This document shows, one piece after another, positions 23,829 to 32,632 of a stretch of DNA of 64,000 nucleotides. The position numbers were made by a program, and so were the translations under genes. This DNA is from Dactylosporangium sucinum (GTDB lineage Bacteria; Actinomycetota; Actinomycetes; Mycobacteriales; Micromonosporaceae), in assembly GCF_014647515.1 (NCBI RefSeq), contig NZ_BMPI01000058.1, positions 1 through 64,000 of the forward strand, in the 5' to 3' direction. The notes beneath the pieces are model-generated. The model was given only the letters and a program-made list of their open reading frames with translations, searched no databases and had not been told where the DNA came from. How positions within the stretch are numbered: position 1 is the first letter of the stretch; every line of letters starts with the position of its first letter.

Positions 23829-25531
23829 GCGCCGTGCTCCTGGATCATTCGCGCGACCTTCCGCGCGGTGGTCTCGCCGCCGGTCGTCTCGACCTGGACG
23901 ATCCGGTCGCCGTCGAGGAACCGGACGGTGGTGACCGTGCCACCGCGCCCGCGCACCTCCTCCGGCCCCGGCTCCAGCGCCGAGAACCGCCGCCGCGCGT
24001 CCGCACCCGCCCACAGGACCGACACGGTGACGGCCGGCCCCCGGGCCACGTCGAACCGGCACTCGGCGTGCGCCGGCGCACCCGGCACCGTGACGTCGAC
24101 GACGTCCGGGTCCTCCTTGCGGAAGACGGCGCCGAGGTCGGCGGGGTCGAGCGCCCGGCAGGCGTCCGGCCACGGCGGCTCGGCCGGCGGCGACGGCTGC
24201 GGCACGATCGTGTACCACCGGGCGCCCGCCGCCCCGGTCACGAGCACCCGGTCGCCGAGCCCGGTGGCGGCCCCCTTCCGGTACGGCACCTCGGAGGCCA
24301 GTCCCGCCCCCGGCCCGCGCTCGGCGTCGATGCCGTGCACGACGAGGAACGGCACGGGGCGGGGCGCGGGCCCGACCGCGTACAGCCGCCCGCCGGCCGT
24401 CACCAGGTGCGCCGCGGCGACGTTCGCCCGCCACCGCACCCGCCCGTCGCCGAGCCCGATGCCTTCGATCGCGGCGTCGTCGGGGTCGTCCCGCTTCCCG
24501 TCGTGCGCGACGACGACGACACCGTCCCGGACGGCGGCGTCGCACCGCTCGGCGCAGACCTCGCCGGGCCGGTCCGCCAGCCGCCGCCCGTCCCGCCCGA
24601 ACACCTGGAAGGACCGGGCGTCCCGGAGGACGGTGACCCCGTCCCGGACGATGGGTGCGAACCCGTCGCCGGGCCCGAGCCCGGTCCGCGCCAGCACCCG
24701 GCCGCTGCCGGCCGCGCGGACCTCCAGTTCGTTGCGCTCCCCGCACCGCAGCTCGACGGCGACGCTGACCCGGTCCCCGGCCACCCCGCCGGCGGCGCAC
24801 CCCTCCGGCAGGGCCGCCTCCCACAGCAGGTTCCCGGTCGCGGTGCTGAGCGCGGTCACCCGCCCTCCTCCGGCCGGATCGGCGGTGGCTGCGTTGGCGC
24901 CGGTGGAAGGGTCGGTGGCCGCCGACCGGTCGGTGGTCGCCGGGCTGTGGCGGTCGGTGGTGCGTCTCGCGCGGCGGCTGCTGGTCGCCGCCTCGCGGGC
25001 GCTCCGGTTCGACGGCGGCGCGGCACCGGTCTCGGGCGGGGTGGTCACGAGGACGGCCGGGCCGGCGGCCGTCGCCTCGGCCTGCGCCGCGAGCGTCGCC
25101 CGCCAGCGGACGTCGCCGGTCCGGGTGTCGAGCGCGACGAGGGCGCCCTCGCCGGATCCGCGGGTGGTGCCGTTGAGCAGCACGGTGCCGCCGGCCAACT
25201 CCGGCTGTGACCACAGCACGGTGGCGGACCGGTCCCCGGTGCGGAGGTCCCGCCGCCACCGCTCCCGACCGTCCCGGCCGCTCATGGCGGCCACGACCCG
25301 GTAGTCGGCGGACTGCCCGACGATGACGTCGGCGTCCCGGTCGTAGCCGACGATCGTGCTGTACGGCAGCCGGAGCGCCCCGCCGTCCACCAGCCGCGCG
25401 GGCCCGGCGAGATCGGCGGCGGGCGGTCCGGCGGGCGGCGCACCGGCGGGCACCACCCCGGGCACGCTCCCGGTGAGCACCGCCGACGGCACCAGCACCC
25501 CAGCCGCGCCGAACAGGGCCGACCGTCGCAC
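23825..25531 (-). CDS. exported PQQ-like beta-propeller repeat protein
   Basis: A protein of about 568 residues with an N-terminal signal-like segment (RRSALFGAAGVLVPSAVLTG). Repeated propeller blades have the signature AL-x-TRTGDVRWRATL, ALSTATGNLLWEAAL and IGLGDGRVRWRA. The loop around residues 180-215 is very Arg/Ser/Thr-rich. A C-terminal domain (YTIVPQPSPP..CRALDPADLGAVFRKEDP) resembles DUF3558-like sensor domains. Two GTG starts are possible (25531 or 25546), both with short G-rich spacing. Function unknown; probably ligand or surface binding. Confidence 0.78.
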   Translation of the reverse strand: MRRSALFGAAGVLVPSAVLTGSVPGVVPAGAPPAGPPAADLAGPARLVDGGALRLPYSTIVGYDRDADVIVGQSADYRVVAAMSGRDGRERWRRDLRTGDRSATVLWSQPELAGGTVLLNGTTRGSGEGALVALDTRTGDVRWRATLAAQAEATAAGPAVLVTTPPETGAAPPSNRSAREAATSSRRARRTTDRHSPATTDRSAATDPSTGANAATADPAGGGRVTALSTATGNLLWEAALPEGCAAGGVAGDRVSVAVELRCGERNELEVRAAGSGRVLARTGLGPGDGFAPIVRDGVTVLRDARSFQVFGRDGRRLADRPGEVCAERCDAAVRDGVVVVAHDGKRDDPDDAAIEGIGLGDGRVRWRANVAAAHLVTAGGRLYAVGPAPRPVPFLVVHGIDAERGPGAGLASEVPYRKGAATGLGDRVLVTGAAGARWYTIVPQPSPPAEPPWPDACRALDPADLGAVFRKEDPDVVDVTVPGAPAHAECRFDVARGPAVTVSVLWAGADARRRFSALEPGPEEVRGRGGTVTTVRFLDGDRIVQVETTGGETTARKVARMIQEHGA

Positions 25532-25645
25532 ACTGCCCCCTCGCACCGTCTCCTGGTTCCGGATGCGGGGGAGCTTATCGTAGCTTACGTCCGGTTATGC
25601 AGGGATACATCGGGTATGTCGGATTTAACGCCCGTTCGAGCGCGC

Positions 25646-25984
25646 TCAGCGCGCGGCGCGGATCGCGGCGGCCATCTTTGCCGGGTCGTGGCCCGCGCGC
25701 ACGCCGTCGAAGAGGATGGCCGAGCCGGCGATGTGGTCGGTGCGCAGGTGCAGGATCTCCTGGTACTCCGGCGAGTCGTACCACGACCGCGCCGCGTCCA
25801 GGTCCGGGAACGCGATGATCACCACGGTGCCCGGCCACTCGCCCTCGCGGACCTCGACCTGCGGCCCGTGGACGATGAACTCCCCGCCGAACGGTGTGAG
25901 CGTCGCCCCGATCCGCTCCAGGTAGGTGAGGACGTCCTCGTTCGTGGTGGGGGTGTGCAGGTGGGCCAGTGCGTATGCGGTCAT
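25646..25984 (-). CDS. DUF1330 domain-containing protein
   Basis: A 112-residue protein with the DUF1330 dimeric alpha/beta-barrel pattern: YLERIGATLTPFGGEFIVHG, GEWPGTVVIIAFPDLDAARSWYDSPEYQEI. The family has no proven reaction. The TetR gene ends 10 bp upstream in the same direction, so this gene is probably in its operon. Confidence 0.9.
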   Translation of the reverse strand: MTAYALAHLHTPTTNEDVLTYLERIGATLTPFGGEFIVHGPQVEVREGEWPGTVVIIAFPDLDAARSWYDSPEYQEILHLRTDHIAGSAILFDGVRAGHDPAKMAAAIRAAR

Positions 25985-25994
25985 GCCCCGATCG

Positions 25995-26582
25995 TCACCG
26001 GGGCGACGGCATGGTGTCGATGACCTCGGAGGTAATGGCCGCGTCGAGCAGCGCGCCGGCGGTGCGCACGGCCAGGCCGCCGAGCGGCTCGGCCCGCATC
26101 ACGGCGCGCACCGAGCAGCCGTCGAAGACCGCCGTCAACTGCGCCGCCAGGACCTCGGGGTCGGGGGCGTGCAGCTGCCGGGCGAGGCGTTCGAAGTACG
26201 ACTCGAGCAAACGCTTGAAGTGCAGCGCCACGGTGCTGGCGCGGTGGCCGGGATCGTGGAGCTCGACGCTCGTGTTCACGAACGGGCAGCCGTGGAAGCC
26301 GGCGCGGCCGGAGTCCTCCTCCAGGCGCTCGAACACGTGCAGGATCCGCTCGCGCGGGGTGAGGCCGGCGTCGTCCGGCGGGAAGTAGCCCTCGACGGTC
26401 CGCGGGCCGTGCGTGCGGAGAGCCTCGGCGACCAGGTCCGCCTTCGTCTCGAACAGCTGATACATCGTGCGCTTCGACACGCCCGCGGTCTGGCACAGCT
26501 TCTCGACGCCGACCGCCCCGATGCCCTCGGAGTAAAAGAGTTCGGCGGCGGTAGAGAGGAGCCGTTCGCGCGGAGAGGTCAC
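25995..26582 (-). CDS. TetR-family transcriptional regulator
   Basis: A 195-residue regulator. The HTH is at residues 25-47 (GVEKLCQTAGVSKRTMYQLFETK). The C-terminal domain is of the TetR_C type often paired with SDRs (FHGCPFVNTSVEL). It starts with GTG 26582 and is divergent from the SDR at 26683. Two copies of a near-perfect palindrome with AAACCGATCGGTTT at the centre lie 31 bp apart in the intergenic region and are the probable operators. Confidence 0.9.
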   Translation of the reverse strand: MTSPRERLLSTAAELFYSEGIGAVGVEKLCQTAGVSKRTMYQLFETKADLVAEALRTHGPRTVEGYFPPDDAGLTPRERILHVFERLEEDSGRAGFHGCPFVNTSVELHDPGHRASTVALHFKRLLESYFERLARQLHAPDPEVLAAQLTAVFDGCSVRAVMRAEPLGGLAVRTAGALLDAAITSEVIDTMPSPR

Positions 26583-26612
26583 GTCATGAGACTAGCGCGA
26601 CACTGGACGATC

Positions 26613-26661
26613 GGAAACCGATCGGTTTACAGTCGATCCCAGCGGAAACCGATCGGTTTCC
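26613..26661. promoter_or_regulatory. two palindromic TetR operators
   Basis: GGAAACCGATCGGTTTAC (26613-26630) and GGAAACCGATCGGTTTCC (26644-26661). Both contain the 14-bp perfect palindrome AAACCGATCGGTTT; the second is perfect over 18 bp. Starts are 31 bp apart (about three helical turns). Confidence 0.85.
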
Positions 26662-26682
26662 ACCGGCAGCGAGGGGCTCGCG

Positions 26683-27384
26683 ATGCGGATTCAGGACGCG
26701 GTGGTACTGGTGACAGGCGGCAACCGGGGGCTCGGCAAGGCGTTCGTGGAGGGTGCCCTGCAGCGCGGGGCGCGGAAGGTGTACGCCGGGGCGCGCGACC
26801 CCGGCACCGTCACGACGCCGGGCGCCGTCCCGCTGGCGCTCGACGTGACCGATCCCGACTCGATCGCCCGCGCGGCGGCCGCGGCGGGCGACGTGACGTT
26901 CCTGGTCAACAACGCCGGCATCTCGGTGCGGGCGAGCCTGCTGACGGGCGACCTCGACGACGTGCGGCGCGAGTTCGAGACGAACTTCTTCGGCCCGGTC
27001 GCGGTGACCCGGGCGTTCGCCCCGATCATCGTCGCCAACGGCGGCGGACACCTGCTCGACGTGCACTCGGTGCTCTCGTGGATCAGCCAGGGCACGTCGT
27101 ACAGCGCGAACAAGGCCGCGCTGTGGCAGGCCACCAACGGCTTCCGCCTGGAGCTGGCGCCGCAGGGGGTGGGCGTCACCGGCCTGCACGTGGGCTACGT
27201 CGACACCGAGATGGCGGCGCACGTCGACGGCCCGAAGGTGCGCGCGGAGGACGTGGTGCGGCAGGCGTACGAGGGCGTCGAGGCCGGCGCCTTCGAGGTG
27301 CTGGCCGACGACATCACCCGCAACGTCAAGCGGGGCCTGTCGGCGGCGCCCGAGGCGCTCTACCCCCAGCTGGTGTCGGCCTGA
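26683..27384 (+). CDS. SDR-family oxidoreductase
   Basis: A 233-residue classical short-chain dehydrogenase with TGGNRGLGKAF at residues 11-21, NNAG (NNAGIS), and the catalytic YSANK. The GAGGGG site sits 6 nt upstream of ATG 26683. It is the target of the divergent TetR protein, so the substrate is probably also the inducer. Family members reduce carbonyls with NAD(P)H; specificity unknown. Confidence 0.92.
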   Translation: MRIQDAVVLVTGGNRGLGKAFVEGALQRGARKVYAGARDPGTVTTPGAVPLALDVTDPDSIARAAAAAGDVTFLVNNAGISVRASLLTGDLDDVRREFETNFFGPVAVTRAFAPIIVANGGGHLLDVHSVLSWISQGTSYSANKAALWQATNGFRLELAPQGVGVTGLHVGYVDTEMAAHVDGPKVRAEDVVRQAYEGVEAGAFEVLADDITRNVKRGLSAAPEALYPQLVSA

Positions 27385-27427
27385 CCCCGACGGGGCCAGG
27401 CTGTCGCGCCGCACTAGCGTGGCGACC

Positions 27428-28159
27428 ATGGACAAGGTCACCATCGTCACCGGCGGCAGCCGGGGGATCGGCGCCGCCGCCTGCCTGCGGCTGGCCCGGG
27501 ACGGGCATCGGATCGCGGTCGGCTACCAGCGTGCGGCCGCCGCCGCCGAGGACATCGCGGCGGCGGTCCGCGCCGACGGCGGCCACGCCGTCGCCGTCCG
27601 GGCCGACACCGCCGTCGAGGACGACGTCGTCCGGCTCTTCGACGCCGCCGCGGCCGAGCTGGGGCCGGTCACCGGGCTGGTGAACAACGCCGGGGTCATC
27701 TCGCCGCTGGGGCGGCTGGCCGACCTGCGCACCGAGGACCTGCGGCACGTCATGGAGGTCAACGTCATCGGTGCCTTCCTCTGTGCCCGGCAGGCCGCCC
27801 GGGTGCTCACCGACGGCGGCGCCATCGTCAACGTGTCCTCCGGGGCGGCGACGCTCGGCAGCCCGCACGACTACATCCACTACGCCGCCAGCAAGGCCGC
27901 GCTCGACGCCCTCACGATCGGACTGGCCAAGGAACTCGCCGCGGAAGGCATCCGGGTCAACGGCGTCGCCCCGGGCTTCATCGACACGGACATCCACCTG
28001 GCCAGCGGCGACCCCGACCGCGCCGAGCACGTCGTGGGCCGCATCCCGATGGGGCGCCTCGGCACGCCCGACGAGATCGCCGAGGCCATCGCCTGGCTGC
28101 TGAGCGACGCCGCCTCCTACGCGACCGGCACCACCATCCGCGTCGCCGGCGGCACCTGA
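27428..28159 (+). CDS. SDR-family oxidoreductase (3-oxoacyl-ACP reductase-like)
   Basis: A 243-residue SDR of the FabG type: TGGSRGIGAA near the start, NNAGVISP, the Ser-Tyr-Lys active site (NVSSGAA, YAASKAALD), and the C-terminal ITVRVAGGT-like end. It is 43 bp downstream of the other SDR but has its own TAGCGT -10-like box ending 7 nt before the ATG, so it may be transcribed independently as a leaderless mRNA. Confidence 0.92.
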   Translation: MDKVTIVTGGSRGIGAAACLRLARDGHRIAVGYQRAAAAAEDIAAAVRADGGHAVAVRADTAVEDDVVRLFDAAAAELGPVTGLVNNAGVISPLGRLADLRTEDLRHVMEVNVIGAFLCARQAARVLTDGGAIVNVSSGAATLGSPHDYIHYAASKAALDALTIGLAKELAAEGIRVNGVAPGFIDTDIHLASGDPDRAEHVVGRIPMGRLGTPDEIAEAIAWLLSDAASYATGTTIRVAGGT

Positions 28160-28167
28160 GCCGGCCC

Positions 28168-29217
28168 TCAGGGTTTGAGGCAGGCCTCCAGGGCGTCGTA
28201 CATCGCGTCGCCGCGGTCGTGGTCGGCCAGGTGCCGGGTCACGTAGGCCAGCCAGTAGTCGGTCTCCAGGTCTCCGCCGGCCGATGAGCCACCGATGCCG
28301 CCCATCCCCACCCAGGACCCGTCGCGGCGCCAGCCCAGCGTCCACTCCGCGTCCTCCTCGAGCAGGCGGTCGTGGGCGTGGACCTGCGTCGACAACGCCG
28401 CGGTCAGCAGCTCCGCCGGCAGGAGCGACGGCAGGCGCTGGTACAGGCCGGCCAGGCCGCGGGCTGTCGTGTGGCCGTTCACCGCCGGCAGCTCGCCGTG
28501 GCGCCACGCCGGGCCGTTGAGCACCGCGGTGTCCAGCAGGTCCGGCGGGTTGCCCAGCGCGCGGGCCCACAGGTCGCCGTGGCCGTGGACGGACAGCGAG
28601 GGCCAGTCGGGGGAGCCGTGCTCGACCTCGGCGCAGCGCGCGTCGTCGACAGGGGACAGTCCGAAGTGGAAGTCCACGCCGAAGGAGCGCACCACCGAGC
28701 CGATCGTCTCGCCGGTCGCGCCCCGCAGGATCGCGCCCAGGATGTTGCCGTAGGTCAGCGCATGCTCACCCACCGCCGTCCCGGGCTCCCACTCCAGCGG
28801 CGACGCGGCGATCGCGGCGGTGAACCGGGGCCAGTCGAGGGCGTCGGCGGCGGTCAGCGGCGCGGCCACCGCGGGCAGGCCGGCCTGGTGGGCCAGGGCG
28901 TGGCGGACCGTCGCCGAAGGGTGCGGGAAGTCCGGCCAGTAGCGGGCGATCGGGGCGTCCAGCTCGACGCGGCCGTCGGCGACCCGGGACAGCACCGCCA
29001 AGGCCGCCACCGGCTTGCTCGCCGAGAAGACCGTGACCAGCGTGTCCGGCTCCCACGGCCGGGTCCGGGCGGCGTCGGCCCAGCCGCCCCACAGGTCGAC
29101 CACCAGCTCGCCGCGCACGTAGGCGGCGCACGACGCGCCGGTCTCCGCGCCGCTGTCGAGCGACTGCCGGAACACGTCCGCCACGGATTCGAAGCCGGGG
29201 GCCACGCCGCCGCCCAT
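28168..29217 (-). CDS. serine hydrolase, beta-lactamase (class C) family
   Basis: A 349-residue protein with the SxxK motif SASK (Ser65, Lys68), a YGN tyrosine motif and a late Gly-rich MGGIGGSSAG. Members are esterases or beta-lactam-like hydrolases. No signal peptide is visible. The start ATG 29217 is chosen because GAGGA lies 5 nt upstream. It is divergent from the phosphohydrolase gene. Confidence 0.88.
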   Translation of the reverse strand: MGGGVAPGFESVADVFRQSLDSGAETGASCAAYVRGELVVDLWGGWADAARTRPWEPDTLVTVFSASKPVAALAVLSRVADGRVELDAPIARYWPDFPHPSATVRHALAHQAGLPAVAAPLTAADALDWPRFTAAIAASPLEWEPGTAVGEHALTYGNILGAILRGATGETIGSVVRSFGVDFHFGLSPVDDARCAEVEHGSPDWPSLSVHGHGDLWARALGNPPDLLDTAVLNGPAWRHGELPAVNGHTTARGLAGLYQRLPSLLPAELLTAALSTQVHAHDRLLEEDAEWTLGWRRDGSWVGMGGIGGSSAGGDLETDYWLAYVTRHLADHDRGDAMYDALEACLKP

Positions 29218-29283
29218 CGGGGTCCTCACGCGGCACACTGTAGCGTCACGCGGCGTTCATCCCGCGGGGTTTTGCTGTCGGCC

Positions 29284-30075
29284 GTGCGCAAGCTGCTTGT
29301 GGTCGGCATGGACGGCCTGAACTGGACCGTCGCCGAGGCGGCCGGGATGCCGGTCCTCAAGGGCCTCGCCGCCGAGGGCGCGGTGGGCCACAGCCTGGTG
29401 CCGTGCCCGCCGGTCGCCGAGTCGTCGAGCGGCCCGGGCTGGTCCACGATCGCGACCGGCGTCTGGCCCGACAAGCACGGCGTGCGCGACAACGGCTTCG
29501 CGGGCGCGCGCTACGCCGCGTTCCCCGACTTCCTGACCCGGATCTCCCAGCGGTACCGCACGTACTCCGCGGTCGGCTGGGCCGAGCTGCACCGGCGGGG
29601 CACGTTCGGGCCGGAGGTGGGCGTTCGGGTCACGTTCGACGGCGAGGCCGACGGCTACGACGCCGCCGACGCGCGCGTGACGGCGGACGCGACCGGGCGG
29701 CTGCGCGACGTGGACGCCGCCTTCGTGTACCTCGGCCACACCGACGACGTCGCCCACACCGTCGGGACGGGGACGGCCTACCGGGTCGCCGCCGAGGAGC
29801 AGGACCGCCAGCTGGGCCGGCTGCTCGCCGCCCGCGGCCCCGGCGAGTGGCTGGTCATCGTCACCACCGACCACGGCCACCGAGTGCCGGACGGCGGGCA
29901 CGGCGGCTGCCGCGAGGACGAGCGCGGCACCTGGATCGTCGCGGCCGGGCCGGGCATCCCGGCGGGCGCGCGGCCCCCGGGGACGGGTCAGGTCGACGTG
30001 GCGGCGACCGCGCTGTACCACTTCGAGCTGACCGCGGAGCTGGACGGCCGTCCGTGGCAGGAGGCCGTGCGATAG
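29284..30075 (+). CDS. alkaline phosphatase-superfamily phosphohydrolase
   Basis: A 263-residue protein. It starts GTG 29284 (the upstream frame has no start with a ribosome site). Metal-ligand motifs of the nucleotide pyrophosphatase/phosphonoacetate-hydrolase branch are present: GMDGLNW (first Asp), a Ser/Thr nucleophile region before IATGVWPDKHGV, the GHTDDVAH site, and TTDHGHR. It is shorter than typical family members. It precedes a GntR regulator and phosphonate-type genes, which hints at a phosphonate or phosphoester substrate; unproven. Confidence 0.82.
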   Translation: MRKLLVVGMDGLNWTVAEAAGMPVLKGLAAEGAVGHSLVPCPPVAESSSGPGWSTIATGVWPDKHGVRDNGFAGARYAAFPDFLTRISQRYRTYSAVGWAELHRRGTFGPEVGVRVTFDGEADGYDAADARVTADATGRLRDVDAAFVYLGHTDDVAHTVGTGTAYRVAAEEQDRQLGRLLAARGPGEWLVIVTTDHGHRVPDGGHGGCREDERGTWIVAAGPGIPAGARPPGTGQVDVAATALYHFELTAELDGRPWQEAVR

Positions 30076-30084
30076 AACAGCGGG

Positions 30085-30804
30085 ATGACCAGCGCAGTGG
30101 ACGGCGGGGTGCCCTCGCACGGGCGGATCCCGAAGTACTACGCCGTGAAGGCACAACTGCTGAACCTCCTCTCCGAGCTGGGGGAGGGTGCGCTGCTGCC
30201 CGCCGAGCGGGACCTGGCCGCGCGGTTCGGCGTGTCCCGCTCGACGCTGCGCCAGGCCATCTCCGAGCTGACCGTCGAGGGGCGGCTGCGGGCGCACCGG
30301 GGCCAGGGCACGTTCGTGGCCGCGCCGAAGATCGTCCAGCCGCTCGCGCTGGTGAGCTACACCGAGGCGCTGCGCGAGGCGGGTCGCCGGCCGGGCCGGC
30401 GCGTGGTGACCGTCGAGGAGGTGCCGGCGCCGCCCGAGCTGGGCGAGGGGCGCGCCTGGCACCTGGAGCGGGTGCTGCTCGCCGACGACGAGCCGCTCGG
30501 CGTGGAGAGCACCTACCTGCCGGTCGGGCGGTTCCCGGACCTGCTCGACGGGTTCGACCCGACGACGTCGCTCTACGCCCACCTGGCCGGGCGCTACGGG
30601 GTCCGGCACGCCGAGGCCACCGAGCGGATCGAGACCGTCCTGGCCACGCCTCGCGACGCGCTGCTGCTCGGCACCAACCCGGCCGTGCCGCTGCTGCTCA
30701 TGCAGCGGCTGTCCGTCGACCGGGCCGGTGCGGCGATCGAGTGGGTGCGCTCGCTGTACCGCGGGGATCGCATTGGCTTCGAGACCCGTCTCCGGGTAGA
30801 TTAA
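30085..30804 (+). CDS. GntR-family regulator with UTRA domain
   Basis: A 239-residue regulator. The GntR winged helix-turn-helix spans residues 18-80 (LLPAERDLAARFGVSRSTLRQAISELTVEGRLRAHRGQGTFVA), and a UTRA effector-binding domain lies at 100-235 (HLERVLLADDEPLGVESTYLP). UTRA regulators such as PhnF respond to small phosphonate or sugar ligands. A TAGAAC box ends 6 nt before ATG 30085. A 22-bp palindrome of the GGTC..GACC type overlaps its stop codon and precedes the next gene. Confidence 0.92.
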   Translation: MTSAVDGGVPSHGRIPKYYAVKAQLLNLLSELGEGALLPAERDLAARFGVSRSTLRQAISELTVEGRLRAHRGQGTFVAAPKIVQPLALVSYTEALREAGRRPGRRVVTVEEVPAPPELGEGRAWHLERVLLADDEPLGVESTYLPVGRFPDLLDGFDPTTSLYAHLAGRYGVRHAEATERIETVLATPRDALLLGTNPAVPLLLMQRLSVDRAGAAIEWVRSLYRGDRIGFETRLRVD

Positions 30805-30821
30805 AGGTCCAGACCTTTAAT
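30800..30821. promoter_or_regulatory. GntR operator (phosphonate cluster)
   Basis: ATTAAAGGTC-CA-GACCTTTAAT, perfect 10-bp arms, overlapping the GntR stop and lying 16 bp before the oxidoreductase start. The GGTC-N2-GACC core is typical of UTRA-type GntR sites. It likely separates the regulator from regulated catabolic genes. Confidence 0.82.
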
Positions 30822-30836
30822 CAAGTGGGGTGACCG

Positions 30837-31943
30837 GTGCGGATCGTCATCGTCGGCGGCGGGGTGCTCGGCACCATGCACGCCTGGCATGCGGCACAGC
30901 GGGGCCACGAGGTGGTGCACCTGGAGCGCGAGGCCGAGGCGCGCGGCGCGTCGGTGCGCAACTTCGGCCTGGTGTGGGTCTCCGGCCGCGCGGAGGGCCC
31001 CGAGCTGGCGACCGCGCTGCGGGCCCGCGAGCTGTGGGCGGAGATCGGCGCGCTGGTCCCCGGCGTCGGCTTCCGCGGCAACGGCTCGCTGACCCCGTGC
31101 CGCACCGAGGCCGAGCTGGCGGTGGCCTCGGCGGCCGCCGGCCTGGACAGCGCGGCGACGCGGGGCTGGCGGCTGCTGTCCCCGGCCGAGGCGCGGGCGC
31201 TCAACCCCGCGCTGCGGGGTTCGTTCCTCGGCGCGCTGCACTGCGCCCTCGACGGCGCCGTCGAGTCGCGCGTCGCCCTGCCCGCATTGCGCGCGGCGCT
31301 CGCCGACTCGGGGCGCTACACCTGGCTCCCCGGCCGTGAGGTGCGCAACGTGTCGTCGAGCGGCGTCGTCGACGACCACGGCGAGACCCACGCCGGCGAC
31401 CAGGTCGTGCTGGCCACCGGCGCCGCGCTCGGCGGGCTGGTCCGCGAGCTGGCCCCGGCGCTGCCGGTCCGGCGGGTCTGGCTGCAGATGGCCCAGACCG
31501 AGCCGCTGGGGGAGGCGCTGACCACGTCGGTCGCCGACGCCGACAGCTTCCGCTACTACCCGGCCTACGACGCGGCGCCGCTGAACGGGCAGCCGCAGCC
31601 GCCGGTCGCCGCCGAGCATGCGATGCAGCTGCTGATGGTCCAGCGCCTCGACGGCGGCCTGACCATCGGCGACACGCACGCCTACGCGGAGCCGTTCCCG
31701 TTCGACGAGCTCGAAGCGCCGTACGACCACGTCACGCAGGTCGCGTCCGAGCTGCTGGGCCGGCCGCTCCCGCGGATCGTCAGGCGGTGGCACGGGGTGT
31801 ACGCCCAGTGCCTCGACCCGGCGGCCGTCGTCCACCGTTCGCAGGTTCTGCCCGGCGCCTGGCTGGTGACCGGACCGGGCGGCCGCGGCATGACCTGTTC
31901 CCCCGCAATCGCCGAGCAGACGGCCGAGGAGTTGTCGTGGTAG
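30837..31943 (+). CDS. FAD-dependent oxidoreductase (phosphonate-associated, TIGR03364-like)
   Basis: A 368-residue DAO-family flavoprotein with the dinucleotide motif VIVGGGVLGTMHAW at the N-terminus and VTGPGGRGMT near the C-terminus. The start GTG 30837 has GGGG six bases upstream. Family TIGR03364 members sit next to phosphonatase-like hydrolases and are thought to oxidise aminophosphonates to phosphonoacetaldehyde. The neighbour 31937 fits that. It overlaps the hydrolase start by 7 nt. Confidence 0.85.
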   Translation: MRIVIVGGGVLGTMHAWHAAQRGHEVVHLEREAEARGASVRNFGLVWVSGRAEGPELATALRARELWAEIGALVPGVGFRGNGSLTPCRTEAELAVASAAAGLDSAATRGWRLLSPAEARALNPALRGSFLGALHCALDGAVESRVALPALRAALADSGRYTWLPGREVRNVSSSGVVDDHGETHAGDQVVLATGAALGGLVRELAPALPVRRVWLQMAQTEPLGEALTTSVADADSFRYYPAYDAAPLNGQPQPPVAAEHAMQLLMVQRLDGGLTIGDTHAYAEPFPFDELEAPYDHVTQVASELLGRPLPRIVRRWHGVYAQCLDPAAVVHRSQVLPGAWLVTGPGGRGMTCSPAIAEQTAEELSW

Positions 31944-32608
31944 CACTGGTGGTCCTGGACATGGCGGGCACGACGGTCCGCGACGACGGCCTGGTCGAGC
32001 GGGCGTTCACGGCGGCGATCGCCGAGCAGGGCGTCGCCCCGGACGACCCGGCGTACGCACCGATGCTCGCCCACGTCCGCGCCACGATGGGCGAGTCGAA
32101 GATCAGCGTCTTCCGCCACCTGCTGGCCGGCGACGAGGCCCGCGCGCAGGCGGCGAACGCGGCGTTCGAGGCGGCGTACGGCGACCTGGTCGACGCCGGC
32201 CACTGCGCCGAGATCGAGGGCGCCGCGGCGGTGGTCGAGGCGCTGCGCACCGCGGGCGTGCGGGTGGCCCTGACGACCGGCTTCTCCCGGGCGACGGCCG
32301 ACCGCATCCTGGCCGCGCTGGGCTGGCGATCCCTGGCCGACCTGACCCTCGTCCCGGCCGAGGCCGGCCGCGGCCGCCCGCACCCCGACCTGGTCCTGAC
32401 CGCCGTCCTCCGCCTGGAGATCGACGACGTGCGCGAGGTGGCGACGGCCGGCGACACGACCTACGACATCCTGTGCGGCCTGCGCGCCGGCGCCCGCACC
32501 GTCACGGGCGTCCTGACCGGCGCCCACGCGGCCGAGGCACTGTCGGCCACGGGCGCCACCCACGTCCTGCCGTCCATCCGCGACCTCCCCGCCGCCCTCG
32601 ACCTCTGA
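31937..32608 (+). CDS. phosphonatase-like HAD hydrolase
   Basis: A 223-residue HAD-superfamily protein with the nucleophile motif VLDMAGTT (Asp8) and the cap motif MGESK, where Lys55 aligns with the Schiff-base lysine of phosphonoacetaldehyde hydrolase (MGxxK). Later motifs include ALTTGFSR, a PHPDL Lys/Pro region and ATAGDTTYD. GAGGAG lies 5 nt upstream of the GTG start. Together with the oxidoreductase it would convert an aminophosphonate through phosphonoacetaldehyde to acetaldehyde and phosphate; this is inference. Confidence 0.85.
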   Translation: MVALVVLDMAGTTVRDDGLVERAFTAAIAEQGVAPDDPAYAPMLAHVRATMGESKISVFRHLLAGDEARAQAANAAFEAAYGDLVDAGHCAEIEGAAAVVEALRTAGVRVALTTGFSRATADRILAALGWRSLADLTLVPAEAGRGRPHPDLVLTAVLRLEIDDVREVATAGDTTYDILCGLRAGARTVTGVLTGAHAAEALSATGATHVLPSIRDLPAALDL

Positions 32609-32632
32609 TTCGTGATCACGTTCTGACCCGGG

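Noticed and set aside
23547..25304. 585-codon plus-strand frame antisense to the beta-propeller gene
   Set aside because: Ser/Arg/Pro-rich shadow. The minus-strand propeller repeats and signal peptide are convincing.
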